DNA from: Glandiceps talaboti
Lineage: Eukaryota; Hemichordata; Enteropneusta; Spengelidae
Length of the DNA: 64,000 nucleotides
Assembly: GCF_964340395.1 (NCBI RefSeq)
Contig: NC_135554.1
Coordinates: 8,637,475-8,701,474 of the forward strand
Direction of reading: 5' to 3'
Shown here: positions 22,901-33,899 of the stretch, piece after piece
Position numbering within the stretch: the first letter of the stretch is position 1
How the letters are laid out: every line of letters starts with the position of its first letter
Program-made: the position numbers and the translations under genes
Notes under the pieces: model-generated
Told to the model about the DNA's origin: nothing
Databases searched by the model: none
What the model saw: the letters and a program-made list of their open reading frames with translations, nothing else

Positions 22901-25900
22901 TTGGTGGTTGATGCTTCCTGAGAGGGTCAGGTCTTTTCTGTTTGGCAGATGGATTTCAACAGTTGGCATGTAGCGGGTGAGCTCATTGCTTCTATCAATC
23001 ACCAATTCAGCACTGGTGGTGTATTGGTACTCATTGTTGTAGTTGAGGTTGAATTCTGCTTTCTTCAAGTCAGTCTCGTTGATCAGCTTAGTTTGGACAA
23101 ACAGTTTCTTGTCCAGAGAGACGACATCGACATTGAGGGCCTTCTGGGCTCTGTTCAAAACAACATCGATGGAGTGGGTGCGTGGCATGAAGGTACCTGG
23201 AGTTCCGATCATGAAGCGAATCACATCAGAGATTTCAGTCTTGAAGTTAACACGTTTCTATTGGAAAAAATCAGAAAAAGTAAAATTGTTATATTGTGAA
23301 ATTTTCACTGATACAAGAGTCAATAACCAATAGCTTTAATGTCAAATAGCTTTTAGATCAAATGTTGTTTTATGAAAATTTAACATGTACTTTAAAGGTA
23401 TGTAATCACAGAGACCGTGTACATGCATGTATAGCAAATTGCTATCCCTAAATTCAAAAGATTCAGTCAAAAGTTATAGACTACATTATACTACCTATTA
23501 CTAGAGGTATACACAGTCATCTAAGTATCCCAGTCATTCCCTGTAAACTTTATCACAGTAGACAGACTTACCTTCTGAACTTGGTATTTAGCTTCCATGT
23601 TGTAAGATTTCAGGGTTGGGTCAACCTTCTCAAGGGTGATCTTGGCACTCATTGGGCCAGTCAGTGGGAAGAATGGAGCATCATTCTGGAAAAGTGAAAC
23701 CAAAAAAGTAAGTAACTCTGTTTTCATGAAGAAAGAAATCAATAGTCACCTTTTCCTGATCATCAGAGAAGAATATTTACATTATTAAAATCTCCAAGTT
23801 ATCTTTTGTTGTTGAGATTATTGTTTCTGTTTATCTCTCGTTCAATCCATTTTTTTTAATTTGTATCATTTTAACTTATTCATCTTGTAAAGTTTGTAAT
23901 ACTTACATGCTGGGTGGCATTGGGATATCTGAGGTCACCACACAGTCTAACACCAGCCCACTTTTCAATGATACGTCCAGTACATTTGCTGTATTCACGG
24001 TAGTTGTCTCTGATGCCTGGCAGTTCCATGGGGAATTCAGAGTTCACCAAGTACAATTTGTGGCTGAAGAAAAGGAGACAGTAAACTTAGTTGTTTTATT
24101 GTAATTAAAGTAACACTATCAAATTTTGCTATAAAAGGACACCTTTCGTTCAAAAACAGAACCCTAATGATGGTAAGTTACCTTCCAGGAGGAAGTCATT
24201 GCCACTCTTTTAATCTATTTTTATCCTTAAAGTTCACATGGTAATTAATCTGTCTTTATCATCAAAAGTTCATATTTTCACTGCATTCAAGTTAGATGTA
24301 TTTGGAAAACAGTTCTTGCTTGAGATCTACGTCTATCTGGTACATCTTTTCATGGACAAAATCAGATCTGGTTTGTTTTCTGGGGAGAATGTTTGCTAGA
24401 ATTTCCTATATTTGAAAGTATAGCTCCTTACCTGACATCCATGATGTCCATGCGGTTTTCTGGGACATTGAATTGTACCTTGAAGGTCTCGCCGCTGTCA
24501 AGAGAGATGCTACCATCAACAGCAACTGAGGAGTGCATACGAGTGACGGTTCTCAAACCAGTCTTGGCAATGAAGGCACAGACAGTCATTTCAGTGCTGA
24601 CATCAACGACACCACTGTAAGAGAAATAGGCGATGATATAGAATTAGAAATATTTATCCATTTTTATCCCTTTGATGAGCTATATCTTAAAATATTACAT
24701 ATTTGACAAACATATTTGAGAAACCTTTTCCCACCTTTGGTATAAATGTCAAGAAGTTTTTATACAATATAATGATAAAAGTAGTTGTTTTCAGATCACA
24801 TCAAAACACTGGTGAAAGTGAAAACAAAAAGTTGAATGCTATAATAAAAATATAAAGACTAGAATATGACTGAAGGCTTACCTTGGGCGGATGTGACCAG
24901 TGATGTTCAAACTTCTTGGTGCAACCATAACCTTACGCAGATCAACCTTGCCGCTAACTTGCAGGTTAGTGGAGGCAGTGCTGTTGACAGCCATGTGGAG
25001 TGGCATACCCATGATGGTTGGGGTTTCGAAAGAGCTCTCCATCAAGATCATGTTCTTGGTGAGTTCATAAGTCTGGTCCTTGGAGAGCTTGATCAGCATT
25101 TCCAGGAAGTTGACAGATTCCTTTTCTGGTTTCAGCCAGTCAATGTTCTGGAAGTCCATGAAGCTCATTTCGTTTCCGAACATCTTCATGTACATAGAGC
25201 CACGTGGGCTGTTCTCATGTTCAGCATCGAACTGAAATAAGAAATGATATTGTTAGTTTACAGTGTACCCTATATAATATTTGTTCTAGAATCTCAGAAA
25301 ACAGAAGGTAAATTCACATACATCAGAGATCAATTTCCGTTAGACCGACTTTAGGGAAAGAAGTTTTGCTGATAACTTACTCTGTCGTGAAGGTTGTTAA
25401 GCTTGCTAGCTCTGATGGCAGAGCGCTTGGGGCGGCCATCCTTTTCTGGGGTCTTGACCATTTCCAACAGGCTGTTGTCTGGGAAATATCCTCCAGGTCC
25501 GAAGAAGCTTTCCAGCAAGTAATCGAAACCTTCAATACGACCACCAACCTGTAAATATCAAAGTACATGTATAGTATTGAGTTTACAGTGCTGCAGTTGA
25601 AAAACAAGATTCACTAGATTTTTCATGTGATTATTATTGAATTTATTTGTTTACATTAATTTGAACTAACTTTTTTTTTAAATTCTCAATATCAGTAATA
25701 GTGAGTGCTACAAATTTAACATCATAACTTGGAATATAGACAATTTTGTACAGTGGATCTGGGAATTTCATACATAAAAGATTTAGTTACCTCAAACAAG
25801 TTGACTGAATAACCAAAGAGCTGAGTAGTCATGTTCAACATAGCAGAGCGTGGGATCCAGGAGTCTGGGGCAAAGACGACGTGGTTTTCAACGGTGGCAC

Positions 25901-28900
25901 CAACACTCATTTTCTCTGCAAAAAAAAAAAAAAAAAAAAATCACAATTACTTACAATGAATTTCCCTGTACATTTAATCACAACAAATAATAATGTAAGA
26001 TTTATATAAAAAGTTAGTTATTTTCAAAGGTAAAAATATAGCCATCTATACATTGAATTTATTTGCTTGGTTGTTCCTGAATTCTTTTATCTTAATTTGA
26101 ATTCAACAATAATTCTAAGAAGGGCAATAGTGAGCAAAACATACGTCTCAAAAGTTTTGGGATGGGCAAAAGATTTAACATGCTAAACTTACCAGAGAAC
26201 ATAGATGTCTCAAAAGCACGAGAGAACTTTCTTGGGTCTTTGTCGAAATTTTTCATCAGTTTAGTCTTTCCCAACATCTTGCGGATATCTTGCTTCAGTG
26301 GGTCAGAGGTTTCATTCAAGTTCTTGAGATGGCTCCAGATGAAAGATCCAACTGTAAATTATTTAGGAAACACACACATTTAGATATGTAGCATGTATGA
26401 CAAACTTATTCAAATTGACACTACACAAATCAAAATAAATTATGCATTGATAGATGAATGCGACATATACTGAATAAATTTCCTATAATATTTGTAACTT
26501 CTATATTTTTTTTAATACTTTAATAAAATCAGAACAAAGTTAGTGAAAATTTATCAAAGGCAGATGAGGAATGGCACTCTACAGAAACAGAAAATGACAA
26601 GTCTTTAGGAAGGAGATCTGATGGGTAAGCAAGAAAATCTTTAGTGTGCTATATCCTATGAGCTTTGGGTATGACTTCAGTAATTCTATTTTATTGGCCA
26701 AGTAACTTTTCTTTCTACAACTTCTAGACACTCACCTTGGTTGATTTCCTCCTTCTCCAAGACATTTTGGATTCTTCTCAGAATCTTGACACTTGGGCAT
26801 TTCATGACAGCCAAGTAAGCAGCAATACGGATTTCAGTATCAGCCTTTGTGTTCTCCACCATTTGGACGAGTTCCTTGCGCTGTGATAGATAGAATCAAA
26901 TATTGTGTTAGACCAAGCTGACCATGAGTTTTTTAGCATACTTTTGAAACTGAATCATTGGAAATATATATAACAATCAAATGTTATATTTTGATGATGA
27001 TCACACTACACTATTCTAATTGGACTCCAAAGTTCTCTATTTCTCACCAGTTAATTTTGGACTCAAAATTAATAAATACTTACTCCCTCTTCTTCACATG
27101 GCATACGACGGAAAGCATCAATGGCAGCAAGACGAATTTCAATTGAGTTTTCCTCTTCCTCAAAGCAACGGGTCAAAGTGTTGGTGGCACTGCTGATCTG
27201 TCCAGAGTTGGCAAGAGCCTTCAGTGAAAGGATAATTTTCTCCTCTTCCTCGGCATCTCTTGGGGAGCACTTCCAGCCCAAGTTGTCTTCAAACAGTCTC
27301 AAAGTTGTGACGATGTCATCTTCTTTAAGGCAGTCTCTGTTCTCAGTTTCACAGTATTTGTTGATCATGGAGGACAGGGACAGGTAGGTGCTGCGACGTG
27401 GGTTGGACATGCTGACAAGATCCTGATTTTAAGAAAAGGATGTAAGTTTTTCATAAAATGGTGCTGTACAAACTGGATATTAAACACAAGAAGTGTTGAC
27501 CATTACATGCCTGTTTTGGTTTACAACAGCTATAACTAGATTTTAATCTTGCACATTTCTCATTATTTTTTGTAAAGTTGTCATTTCTTGAATGGTATTC
27601 TCAATACTTACTCTCATGTCTCTGATCATTTCCTTGGTTGGGTGGGTGATGAAAGAGAGTGAAAGAAGCCACATATCAGCGTGCTTGCCTTCAATTTCCT
27701 CAGAGGAGATCTTTTCCTTCATGAAGGTAACAGCAGCAGGGGTGCTCATCATTGGAATGGCATCCATGAAAAATTTCCTGGAAAAACAAAATAATCATAT
27801 TGTTCAATCAGGATCATACAGCTACTGGCAATTTGACTGATCCAAGTAACTTTTTTGTTTCCAATATTAAAAATTTCAATTCACAAAAGGGTAATTTCAC
27901 AACCACTACACATTCAGAGCATAGTGATACTTTTTTTCTATGGTGACTAATCTCAGATGACTTAGAATAAGATTGTTTTTGTCTTATGTAGGATGACATA
28001 TAAAGTTTTTACTTACTCAATCTTTTCTTGCTGATCACGGCAGATTCTGTTTTCTTTGATGTGTCTGTGGATGTTGCGAAGACTATCAGCATTGATTTTA
28101 CGCATTCTGAAGACCAGCTTGGTAAAGAGTTCAGCAGTCTCTGGGCGTACATCACTTTCTACATTTCTGCAGATCTCGTTGAGGATATCTTCAACTCTAG
28201 TTTCATCTTCTTCGGTGTTATGGTTTTCTGACTTGTGGTCAAACAACAGAGTCTTCTTGCTTGTCACCTGGTTGTCCAATCCTAAATAAACAAAAAAGAG
28301 AGAGATCAAAATTAGAATTTGAATATATTTTTACAAGCTGTCACTGGAGTTCCTTGACTTATCAAGTTTGTCATGCCATACTCATGGCTCAGACCTAAAT
28401 TCACTTTGATGATTTCAGTTGTAAATGGAATCTTCATTTTCATGCTTTGGCAATTATTTTTTTCTTCTTGTCAAGAAGTGTTTGTACATATTTGTCTGCA
28501 TGTCACATGTAACAAGTTTGCTATATACCAACTTTTGTATAACATTATAGTCACAACATTCCAAATAGACTGAGTGTGACTTCCTTTGTATCTAGTATGA
28601 ATCGTTGTGACCAAAAATAACAAAATGATTACTTACTCCATGTAGAGCTGGATTTGCGGGAGACATCGGCGAGCTCAAATGTTGTTCTAATCGTGGTTAC
28701 AGCACCACTGGTGTGGTTGGCAAATGGGCGGCTGATGTGGTTTTCTTTGCAGACAACGCTCCTGACACGGTCATCCTCAACGACTTGGTCACAGAATTGG
28801 TTACTGTTGACCAGAGAGATAGTTGGCTGTTTTTGAAAAAAAAAATTGTTTTTAGTAGTAATCATCATGACCCAAAGTTTAAGTTTATTTTATAAGGTCA

Positions 28901-31900
28901 TAGCAGAATCCAAGATTGAAATGTCTAATTTAGGTAAGTGACAGTTCCTAAATATTTCTGATACATCTTCATTATTTTCATTTCATGCAGAATTTTCATG
29001 CCAAATACCACTTTTCGATGGTAAAGGATTAGTGTTTTCCACAAATAAATGTGAAGTTGATCAGACACTGAAACACCACTTTCAACATATTTTTTATCAT
29101 GGCGACTGGTCAGAATATTTGAAGTTATTCAAGACCATACTTACAGCACGTGGGTCATAGATGTTGCTCTGGATAGCAGATTCAATGTGATGGCGGTCAC
29201 GGCATCCCATAAAGTCCTTGGACTTCTTAATAGTTACTGTTCCATAGTAGTCACGTTCAGCGTCATACTTGGTTGGGCAGCTACCAGTTACATCAGTCTG
29301 TATAAAAGAGAAACACACACATTTATTCTTCAGAGTCAACATTAGATCTTGTAAGTTCTATTTTCTTCTAGAATGAGGGTTTTTACTTGACAAAGATATT
29401 CCATTGCCAAACTTCATGAAGTTCACTATGTAGTTAAATATATACATATTCAATGTAGTTGCACTTTGACAAAAATGAGACATAAACAGCAAAATCCCAT
29501 GCAAAAGTAGAGAAATTTGATGAAACTGATATCTGATACTAACCTCAACATTCTTTTCCTTCATCTCCTTAAAGTAGGTACTCTGGAAATGAGACAGAAC
29601 GGCACGTTTGATGTTCAAAGCCCAAGTTTCCTCTTCCATATCAGGGCAGATCTCAGGGATTTCACCATCTTGGAAGGAGAACATCAGTGGTTTCTCCTCA
29701 AGGGCTTTCCTGAAATATTCCACCTTGTCTGGATGGAGCATCTCGTTGCTTGGAGACTCCTCTTGGATTCTGACATTGTCGAGCTGTTTCCATTGAGATA
29801 AATAGTTTTGTGTTAGAATAGATGTACATGTACATAGACGGGATAAGAAAAGTATAACATTTCATTGACAACCTAAGTTTTACTAAAAATGATCTATTAT
29901 GTTTTGAAATTATGGGAGCAAAGTGTCTTATCAGCAACAAGGAAATTGAAACCATTTGATGCAGTACTACATAAATGCATAGACCATGAATTTGTGAAAT
30001 CTATTATATGAGGTACATTTTACTTTCATCATAGGCTCTACTAAGTGAGTTAGTTAACATTAGTAAAACATTAGTATTTTTTTCACAAACTTTATAAACC
30101 TTAAACTTTAAAGACATTTTAATATAGGAGTAATCCGAGTTAGAACTTACATTGAGGCTCATTTCACATTTGCTGAGCACTTCAATCGCAACGTCACAGT
30201 TGACCTGGAAGCCAGATCTTTCTTGAGAGGTGCCATTGATATAGCTAGATGATGTAGATGTATATCTATATCTGTAAGTTTTGCCAGTGTCGTACCTGAG
30301 GTTGCTTCGTTCTGTGAATTAAACAGAAAATTAGTTCGAAAATTATTCCTTGTCTAACGTTATAATTTCGCAAGAAGCTAGCAAACATATTTATTTTTTA
30401 TATTATAGTCAAAATAGTGTGCCGAAATGACTCAGTTTACAAGCAGATAGTAACTATCTATTTTCGGGGACTCAATCAACAATGTCGTCAAAATCTTAGA
30501 ATAGAAGGCAGAAATTCCAACGTTTCTGCAAGAAAATAGCGTTATTTGGCAAAATGACTTGAGGTGTGTCGAATGTCTAACAATTACCAAAATCATGGTT
30601 TTGAAAATCAATCCAAGCTGTCCTTGTATGGCGGTGGAAACAGAAAAGTTACAAATTGTAAACAAGACGAAAACGAAAATCGAACTACCCGCGAGACGGC
30701 CATCTTTGATTTTAAATTTCACCCACAGTGCATCACGAAGGACATATCACATGACCAAAACTTTTTTTTTTTGTAAACTCGCCGATGTTCATTTGTTCAG
30801 ATTACCATTGTATGCAAACGAGAAACTGATCTAGCGGGAGAATGATTAACTTTCAAAGGCGATAAAAGAAACACAAGGGGCATTCATTATCAAAACAAAT
30901 CTTCACCTGTCAATCAAACTTAGCCTTTCATGCTAAATAATATGCAAGCAGCGTATCTTGACTGCGTCGAGGAGAAGTGGGAGTGATATTCGAAATGGCA
31001 ATTCAATGCAAATTAGAACGATTGTGGGACTTTGACCTGCTGTGTACAATGTTTCGTCACCAAGTATCTGATCTTTGGTCAACAAGCCGAATCAGCTGGG
31101 AGAATAACAAGGGCTTTTGCGTGAGCGTGGCCACGCATTGATAGCGGGAAAAACAGACTTTGGCATATCGTCGAACGCATATCTCGTCGTACCGGCCTGG
31201 CATACTCGGTCAAATCAGATATCAGGGAAAAGTTACGATTCACTCACCTGTGCATTCTGTTGCACATTGTCTTGAATCAGACCTCAAAGGACCTAAAGAT
31301 TGAAGATGAAAAAAACAATAAATGTTTAGACCATGTGTTGAAAATGAATAATTAGTTTTTGTTGATAACAATACATATATTTCAACAACTCGAACAACTT
31401 ATTCGAGTAGGGTCACTTGTGTTATTTCGACATAAGAATGAATGATTAGGCTATTTGCAATTCCTAGCCTGTCATTTTTTTAGTAGGTTACCAAAACACT
31501 CTCACTGACACAGTTTTCTATCTGTACGTCTCTTAAGGAGTACGATATATGAGAAGGTTGTTTTGACACTTAACGCGGCCTTTCTCCTGGCATTCTACCA
31601 AACTCGATCAGCTGGCTAAAAACACTACGACGTTTTCAGTAAAGTAAAATACACGCACACTTGAAGACAATTTGCCATAGGAAAAAAAAACAAGAGATGT
31701 GAAGCTAGTTTAAGAAAGGCAAAGAAATCTACGGGAAGATTTGCGGTGCCTTAGTGTACGTACACACGATCTTTGTCACGAAAAAAAAAATTGGTGGAGC
31801 AATAACACACGAGACGTAAATGGTAATTAAAGTTTAAAAGTTTTGTAAGTATCAGCGAAGAGTAACTTCCTCATATAATCATCATTCAAGTTTCTTACCT

Positions 31901-31950
31901 GCAAAAGCTGCTGCGACAACACTTAGTAATATCACCGCTTTGAGCTCCAT
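7869..31950 (-). CDS. apolpp: Apolipophorin-like large lipid transfer protein (apoLp-II/I / RfaBP type), 38 coding exons
   Basis: Secreted circulating lipoprotein backbone of the ApoB/apolipophorin/vitellogenin family, which binds and carries neutral lipid and phospholipid. The exons on the minus strand (high to low) are 31950-31899, 31292-31248, 30311-30151, 29783-29544, 29297-29145, 28826-28637, 28281-28017, 27777-27612, 27422-27084, 26880-26736, 26351-26193, 25915-25791, 25548-25381, 25231-24882, 24614-24432, 24063-23907, 23685-23572, 23257-20392, 19955-19756, 19412-19251, 19029-17455, 17144-16788, 16418-16296, 15923-15718, 15468-15342, 15144-14964, 14788-14604, 14402-14181, 13875-13500, 13200-12560, 12255-11946, 11615-11401, 11058-10654, 10337-10184, 9899-9711, 9530-9159, 8834-8530, 7997-7869. 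All junctions are AG/GT and all phases join, giving 12,312 nt and 4,103 residues. Insect apoLp-II/I is about 3,300 residues and human ApoB about 4,560. Separate entries describe the domains. The symbol is the Drosophila family name; orthology is inferred. Confidence 0.93.
8530..9899 (-). CDS. apolpp: Apolipophorin exons 35-37: C-terminal VWA-like domain
   Basis: Residues 3773-4061. The order of elements suggests a Rossmann-type VWA fold: strand DIVVIVEE (from D3803), helix EEVSKVLPDFIRKLDSEF, strand RYGLIGFGG, helix TFSAIRKAANYPF, strand KSIIVLTC, helix YDELFNTLKEQ, strand ITVHVMT, then CTRLAQETNGTVFDA. The metal site (D-x-S-x-S) appears lost: E3809 stands where the Asp is expected and the serines are replaced by charged residues or Cys. 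The exon 37 tail has a Cys cluster (CQICECVENEQ...CRPCEEL). A non-metal-binding structural VWA is my inference. Confidence 0.85.
10184..10337 (-). CDS. apolpp: Apolipophorin exon 34: C8-like cysteine-rich segment
   Basis: Residues 3722-3773. With the end of exon 33 (LRKCFGL) it gives the Cys pattern C..PKPYHTMCMNDLC...CNAAAAYVTECQLMG...NNC. This resembles the C8 module that follows VWD in von Willebrand-type proteins. A short C8-like element behind VWD fits the order D-C8 but needs profile confirmation. Confidence 0.85.
10654..12255 (-). CDS. apolpp: Apolipophorin exons 31-33: linker and von Willebrand factor D domain
   Basis: Exon 31 (residues 3412-3515) is a linker rich in aromatic and acidic residues. 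Exons 32-33 (to residue 3721) hold a VWD domain. It opens with HYMTFDKKFYEFAGACSYIV, has the VTCNLKRDVCTLEVSGWY core and the hallmark GLAGTYNNEPSDDF, and ends with SWEVGRQC. VWD is typical of the C-terminal part of apolipophorins and vitellogenins and is absent from vertebrate ApoB, which supports the apolipophorin call. Confidence 0.93.
12560..14402 (-). CDS. apolpp: Apolipophorin exons 28-30: amphipathic alpha-helical region with 11-residue repeats
   Basis: Residues 2999-3411, almost entirely Lys, Glu, Arg, Gln, Met, Ile, Tyr and Trp with very few Pro or Gly. In exon 30, an aromatic or hydrophobic residue followed by E/N-E-x-K/R recurs every 11 residues (WQEYRAKFMER, YEEAREKFMQK, YEETKAKLTKK, WEETKEIATQK and so on), for at least 14 consecutive units and weaker ones on either side. 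Part of exon 29 shows the same spacing (YWTEQYEELRE, YWEEYAEILEE). Insect apoLp-II/I is described as having a distal amphipathic alpha cluster; this is probably its counterpart. A coiled coil is the alternative reading, but the 11-residue period favours a lipid-surface helix. Confidence 0.9.
14604..17144 (-). CDS. apolpp: Apolipophorin exons 22-27: distal beta-strand region
   Basis: Residues about 2606-2998 in six exons of 123-357 nt. The sequence continues the alternating polar/hydrophobic pattern with charged strands and is not assignable to a named domain. Exon 22 ends at an atypical donor (GTACTG) with long G runs just downstream on the coding strand. Exon 27 ends with WRPEMPREVK immediately before the helical region. 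Confidence 0.88.
17455..19029 (-). CDS. apolpp: Apolipophorin exon 21: long amphipathic beta-strand region
   Basis: 525 codons (residues 2081-2605), phase 0 to 0. It has loose repeats of the type P-x-R-E-hydrophobic...Y-x-N-x-S/T...H-E/D-hydrophobic, spaced roughly 35-40 residues, with many N-x-S/T sequons (NKS, NNS, NTT, NYT, NRT), so heavy N-glycosylation is likely. A polybasic RRKR-S stands at residues 2266-2269 (bases 18474-18463). This corresponds to the beta-sheet lipid-binding belt of ApoB/apolipophorin. Confidence 0.92.
19251..19955 (-). CDS. apolpp: Apolipophorin exons 19-20: beta region linker
   Basis: Residues about 1960-2080. Exon 19 (200 nt) and exon 20 (162 nt, phase 0 to 0) encode beta-strand-rich sequence with NKTAE and a short Cys pair in LHLCLGKDRCQ, one of few cysteines in the lipid-binding region. 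The acceptor of exon 20 is CTCTAG and its donor is GTGATT, both usable but not optimal. No separate domain is recognised. Confidence 0.87.
20392..23257 (-). CDS. apolpp: Apolipophorin exon 18: amphipathic beta region with 24 tandem 28-residue repeats
   Basis: This is the largest exon (2,866 nt, residues 1005-1960). Two copies of a roughly 85-residue module (INET-LKKAEF-NYNNE...IHLPNRK...INHQ) come first. Then follow 24 gapless 28-residue units (residues 1207-1878, bases 22651-20636), then a third copy of the large module. The unit pattern is G-E-x-W-x-x-F-D-G-S-I-T-L-x-G-I-R-E-N-x-I-V-L-S-T-x-I-x. It alternates polar and hydrophobic residues and reads as two beta-strands joined by a G-x-R-turn. 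Such sheets are the expected lipid surface of ApoB-type proteins. Long plus-strand open frames here are antisense shadows. Confidence 0.93.
20636..22651 (-). repeat. 84-bp in-frame coding tandem array, 24 units
   Basis: 2,016 bp = 24 x 84 with no frame shift or gap. Units 18-21 are the most alike (GEAWRNFDGSITL or near variants). The edge units 1-6 and 22-24 are the most diverged, as expected if recent expansion occurred within the array. Confidence 0.95.
23572..24614 (-). CDS. apolpp: Apolipophorin exons 15-17: DUF1081-like region
   Basis: Residues about 853-1004. Recognisable apolipophorin landmarks are WAGVRLCGDLRYPNAT (exon 16) followed by FPLTGPMSAKITLEKVDPTL (exon 17). These lie where insect apolipophorins have DUF1081. 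Junction phases are 2, 2, 0 and 0. The assignment is by eye and should be confirmed with Pfam profiles. Confidence 0.85.
24882..25915 (-). CDS. apolpp: Apolipophorin exons 12-14: DUF1943-like region with furin site
   Basis: Residues about 639-853. Exon 13 has the family signature VGGRIEGFDYLLESFFGPGG. Near its end is RPKR-S (residues 719-722, bases 25434-25423), a match to the furin consensus R-X-K/R-R. Insect apolipophorins are cut by furin at about this position (about residue 720 in locust) to give apoLp-II and apoLp-I, so the same split into chains of about 720 and 3,380 residues is expected here. Exon 14 continues the open beta-sheet. Confidence 0.9.
26193..31292 (-). CDS. apolpp: Apolipophorin exons 2-11: Vitellogenin_N lipid-transfer module
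   Basis: Residues about 18-638. Exons 2-5 carry the N-terminal beta-barrel, with the hallmark RYDTGKTYRYRY early on and the disulfide-rich GSCPTKYDAERDYYG motif. Exons 6-11 carry the helical part, with charged amphipathic helices including EIRIAAYLAVMKCPS. In the family this module (also called LPD_N or the LLT domain) is the part shared by vitellogenin, ApoB and MTP that forms the lipid-loading cavity. Exons are short (45-339 nt) with mixed phases. The motif order matches apolipophorins by eye. Confidence 0.92.
31899..31950 (-). CDS. apolpp: Apolipophorin exon 1: start codon and signal peptide
   Basis: The ATG at 31950-31948 opens MELKAVILLSVVAAAFAG, a textbook secretory signal peptide: one Lys, a hydrophobic core and small residues before a cleavage site near residue 17. 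The exon ends in phase 1 at GCA-G followed by GTAAG. A TATA box 68-75 bp upstream of the ATG supports this as the true first coding exon, with a 5' UTR of only about 40 nt. Confidence 0.93.
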
Positions 31951-32017
31951 GTTGACGGCTTTGGGCTCGGAACGGTTGAAAGTATAGAGCAGAATGTCCC
32001 TTTGTCAGCCCCAGCTG

Positions 32018-32025
32018 TTTATATA
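32018..32025 (-). promoter_or_regulatory. TATA box of the apolipophorin gene
   Basis: TATATAAA on the minus strand, 68 bp upstream of the ATG. This predicts transcription start near 31990. A CAGCTG E-box directly follows (32017-32012). No other TATA-like motif is as well placed. Confidence 0.75.
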
Positions 32026-32044
32026 TGGTTCAGGCCAACAATAG

Positions 32045-32057
32045 AGGTCAAAAGTCG
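32045..32057. promoter_or_regulatory. DR1-like nuclear receptor site upstream of the TATA box
   Basis: On the plus strand AGGTCA-A-AAGTCG forms an imperfect direct repeat with one-base spacing, centred about 60 bp upstream of the predicted start. DR1 sites bind HNF4/RXR-type receptors, and HNF4 sites sit at a similar distance in vertebrate APOB and APOC3 promoters. Function here is inferred from sequence and position only. Confidence 0.4.
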
Positions 32058-32059
32058 TG

Positions 32060-33855
32060 TGCATAATCAGCGATATTTAATTAGCATGAGATGGGAGATT
32101 CTGCTGACAACCTAAAATATCAACCTATCAACGATCTGGCTCTTGTAGATACAGATGATTAGCATATTCAAATTACATTACGTGCAAGAAAACAGAGCGA
32201 GAGACCGGGTAATCCGATCTAAATGGCGGATAAAAAAAATACTTACAAAATCTAGATCTATGTTAATTTCAATGTGCTATTTCGTAATCCGGTCCGAAAA
32301 AGATGACTTCGGAAAATTACAAAATTTGCTGAGATGAACAATGCTTGTTCTTTAATCTCTCTCGAATTCATGTGTAACGTCTTTGTGTTATACCACCATT
32401 ATTAGATTACATATTGCCGGTAAAGAGAAGTTGTCGGAGGTGTTCAATACCGGGACCAGTGTAACCTCGGCGTAGGAAACTATTCACCAACTCAATAATA
32501 CTTCGTGGTAGCTCGCGTATTCCTGAACTATGCACTCGTGAGTCATTCATAAGTTTGCTACGACAAATTATTGTAAAAACAATTGGTGTTGCAATATCGT
32601 GCCTTCGCCTACATTCAAAAATCAACATGGAGGCTGAACTGTTTTTTTTTTTACTTTAAATTTTTTTATCGCCGAAGACTCGAGTAATAATTGATTATTT
32701 TTTAATAGTTTCTCCAATGTCATATTCTAAACTTACTCACATATCCCTCTGGGGATGTTTATCAGTTCCTCAAATATTAGGACAGAGACACAGTTGACAG
32801 CTATCCGCTAGTAATGGAGGAAACGGTGCTGGGATATTGTTTGTTATTCCGCGACTCAAACACTAAGATATAGATGTTTTGTCCCTATGGGCGATGACTA
32901 ATTTACACATGGGGGGAAAAACACTACTCGGAATTGGTAGGAAAGATGAATACTTTCAAATTGTTGTCAATAACAAGGTCAAATTTACAAACGTTTATAT
33001 TCTACACATTTCTACATTCATGTGTATTAGTGCCGGATATCCATTGTCGCAAGTTCACTGGGATTCAGGACTCCGAAAAGTATCCATGTATACACAGTCA
33101 TCACGCATCAATATTCATGTTTTGTACGTTTTTTTCTTATTTGCAAATGTACTCTACTGAGCTTATGCACTGAAAAACGTAACAATATATATACACTGAA
33201 TAACAAAATGCATTCGTTGTCGAAAAGAAATGCCGCAAAACCTTGCTAAACAGACACGCCCGTAGTCGAGTTCTTGTTACTGGTTATTGAACTGTCCGTG
33301 TGAACAATTGAAATAAAACCCCGTGAAGTAATGCCGTCCTGGGTTAGTTATAAAAAAAGAAGTGTAATAGACAAAGGACATTGGAAAGAATAGGCAAACG
33401 TAAGTACAAGAAGACCGACCCCTGCTATTTTTGTGGCAGAAATATCAAATGCCACCATGCAGAGATATGTAGCCTGTTTTGTTCATGAATCGATAGATTA
33501 CTTTGTTCAAATATACCATTGCAGCCTTTGATAGAGATATCTACCACAGTTCATGGACACAAAACGAAAGATTGAAATATGTGTTGATATTTTAGTCTAA
33601 GTATAGATCTGCACATTTCCGAATCCCCCAAAACAACTTCGACATTCGAACAATATAATAGGGTAGCACTCGAATTTTCATCGAATGTAAGTATTTGCAA
33701 TCTGTGTCAGTGGGTAGCTACGATACCACTGAGAACCCATTGTCGTGGATACGTGCTAGCATTGTTTGAGAACTACGTATCGACAGTTGTGTGCAACTCT
33801 CAAACTTCAAAGAAATGTATTTGTGTAAAAATGATTTTTTGTACAAGTTATAACA
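32060..33855. other. Upstream intergenic region of the apolipophorin gene
   Basis: No coding exon is recognised. It may hold enhancers for the minus-strand gene. Short frames at 32407-32628 and 32879-33160 lack family resemblance and splice context. Confidence 0.5.
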
Positions 33856-33863
33856 TACAGACT

Positions 33864-33899
<36 letters not shown>

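Noticed and set aside
7869-31950. Vitellogenin or vertebrate-type ApoB as identity of the large gene
   Set aside because: The furin site near residue 720, the DUF1081-like landmarks and the total length of about 4,100 residues do not fit vitellogenin. The VWD domain is absent from ApoB. The combination fits apolipophorin best.
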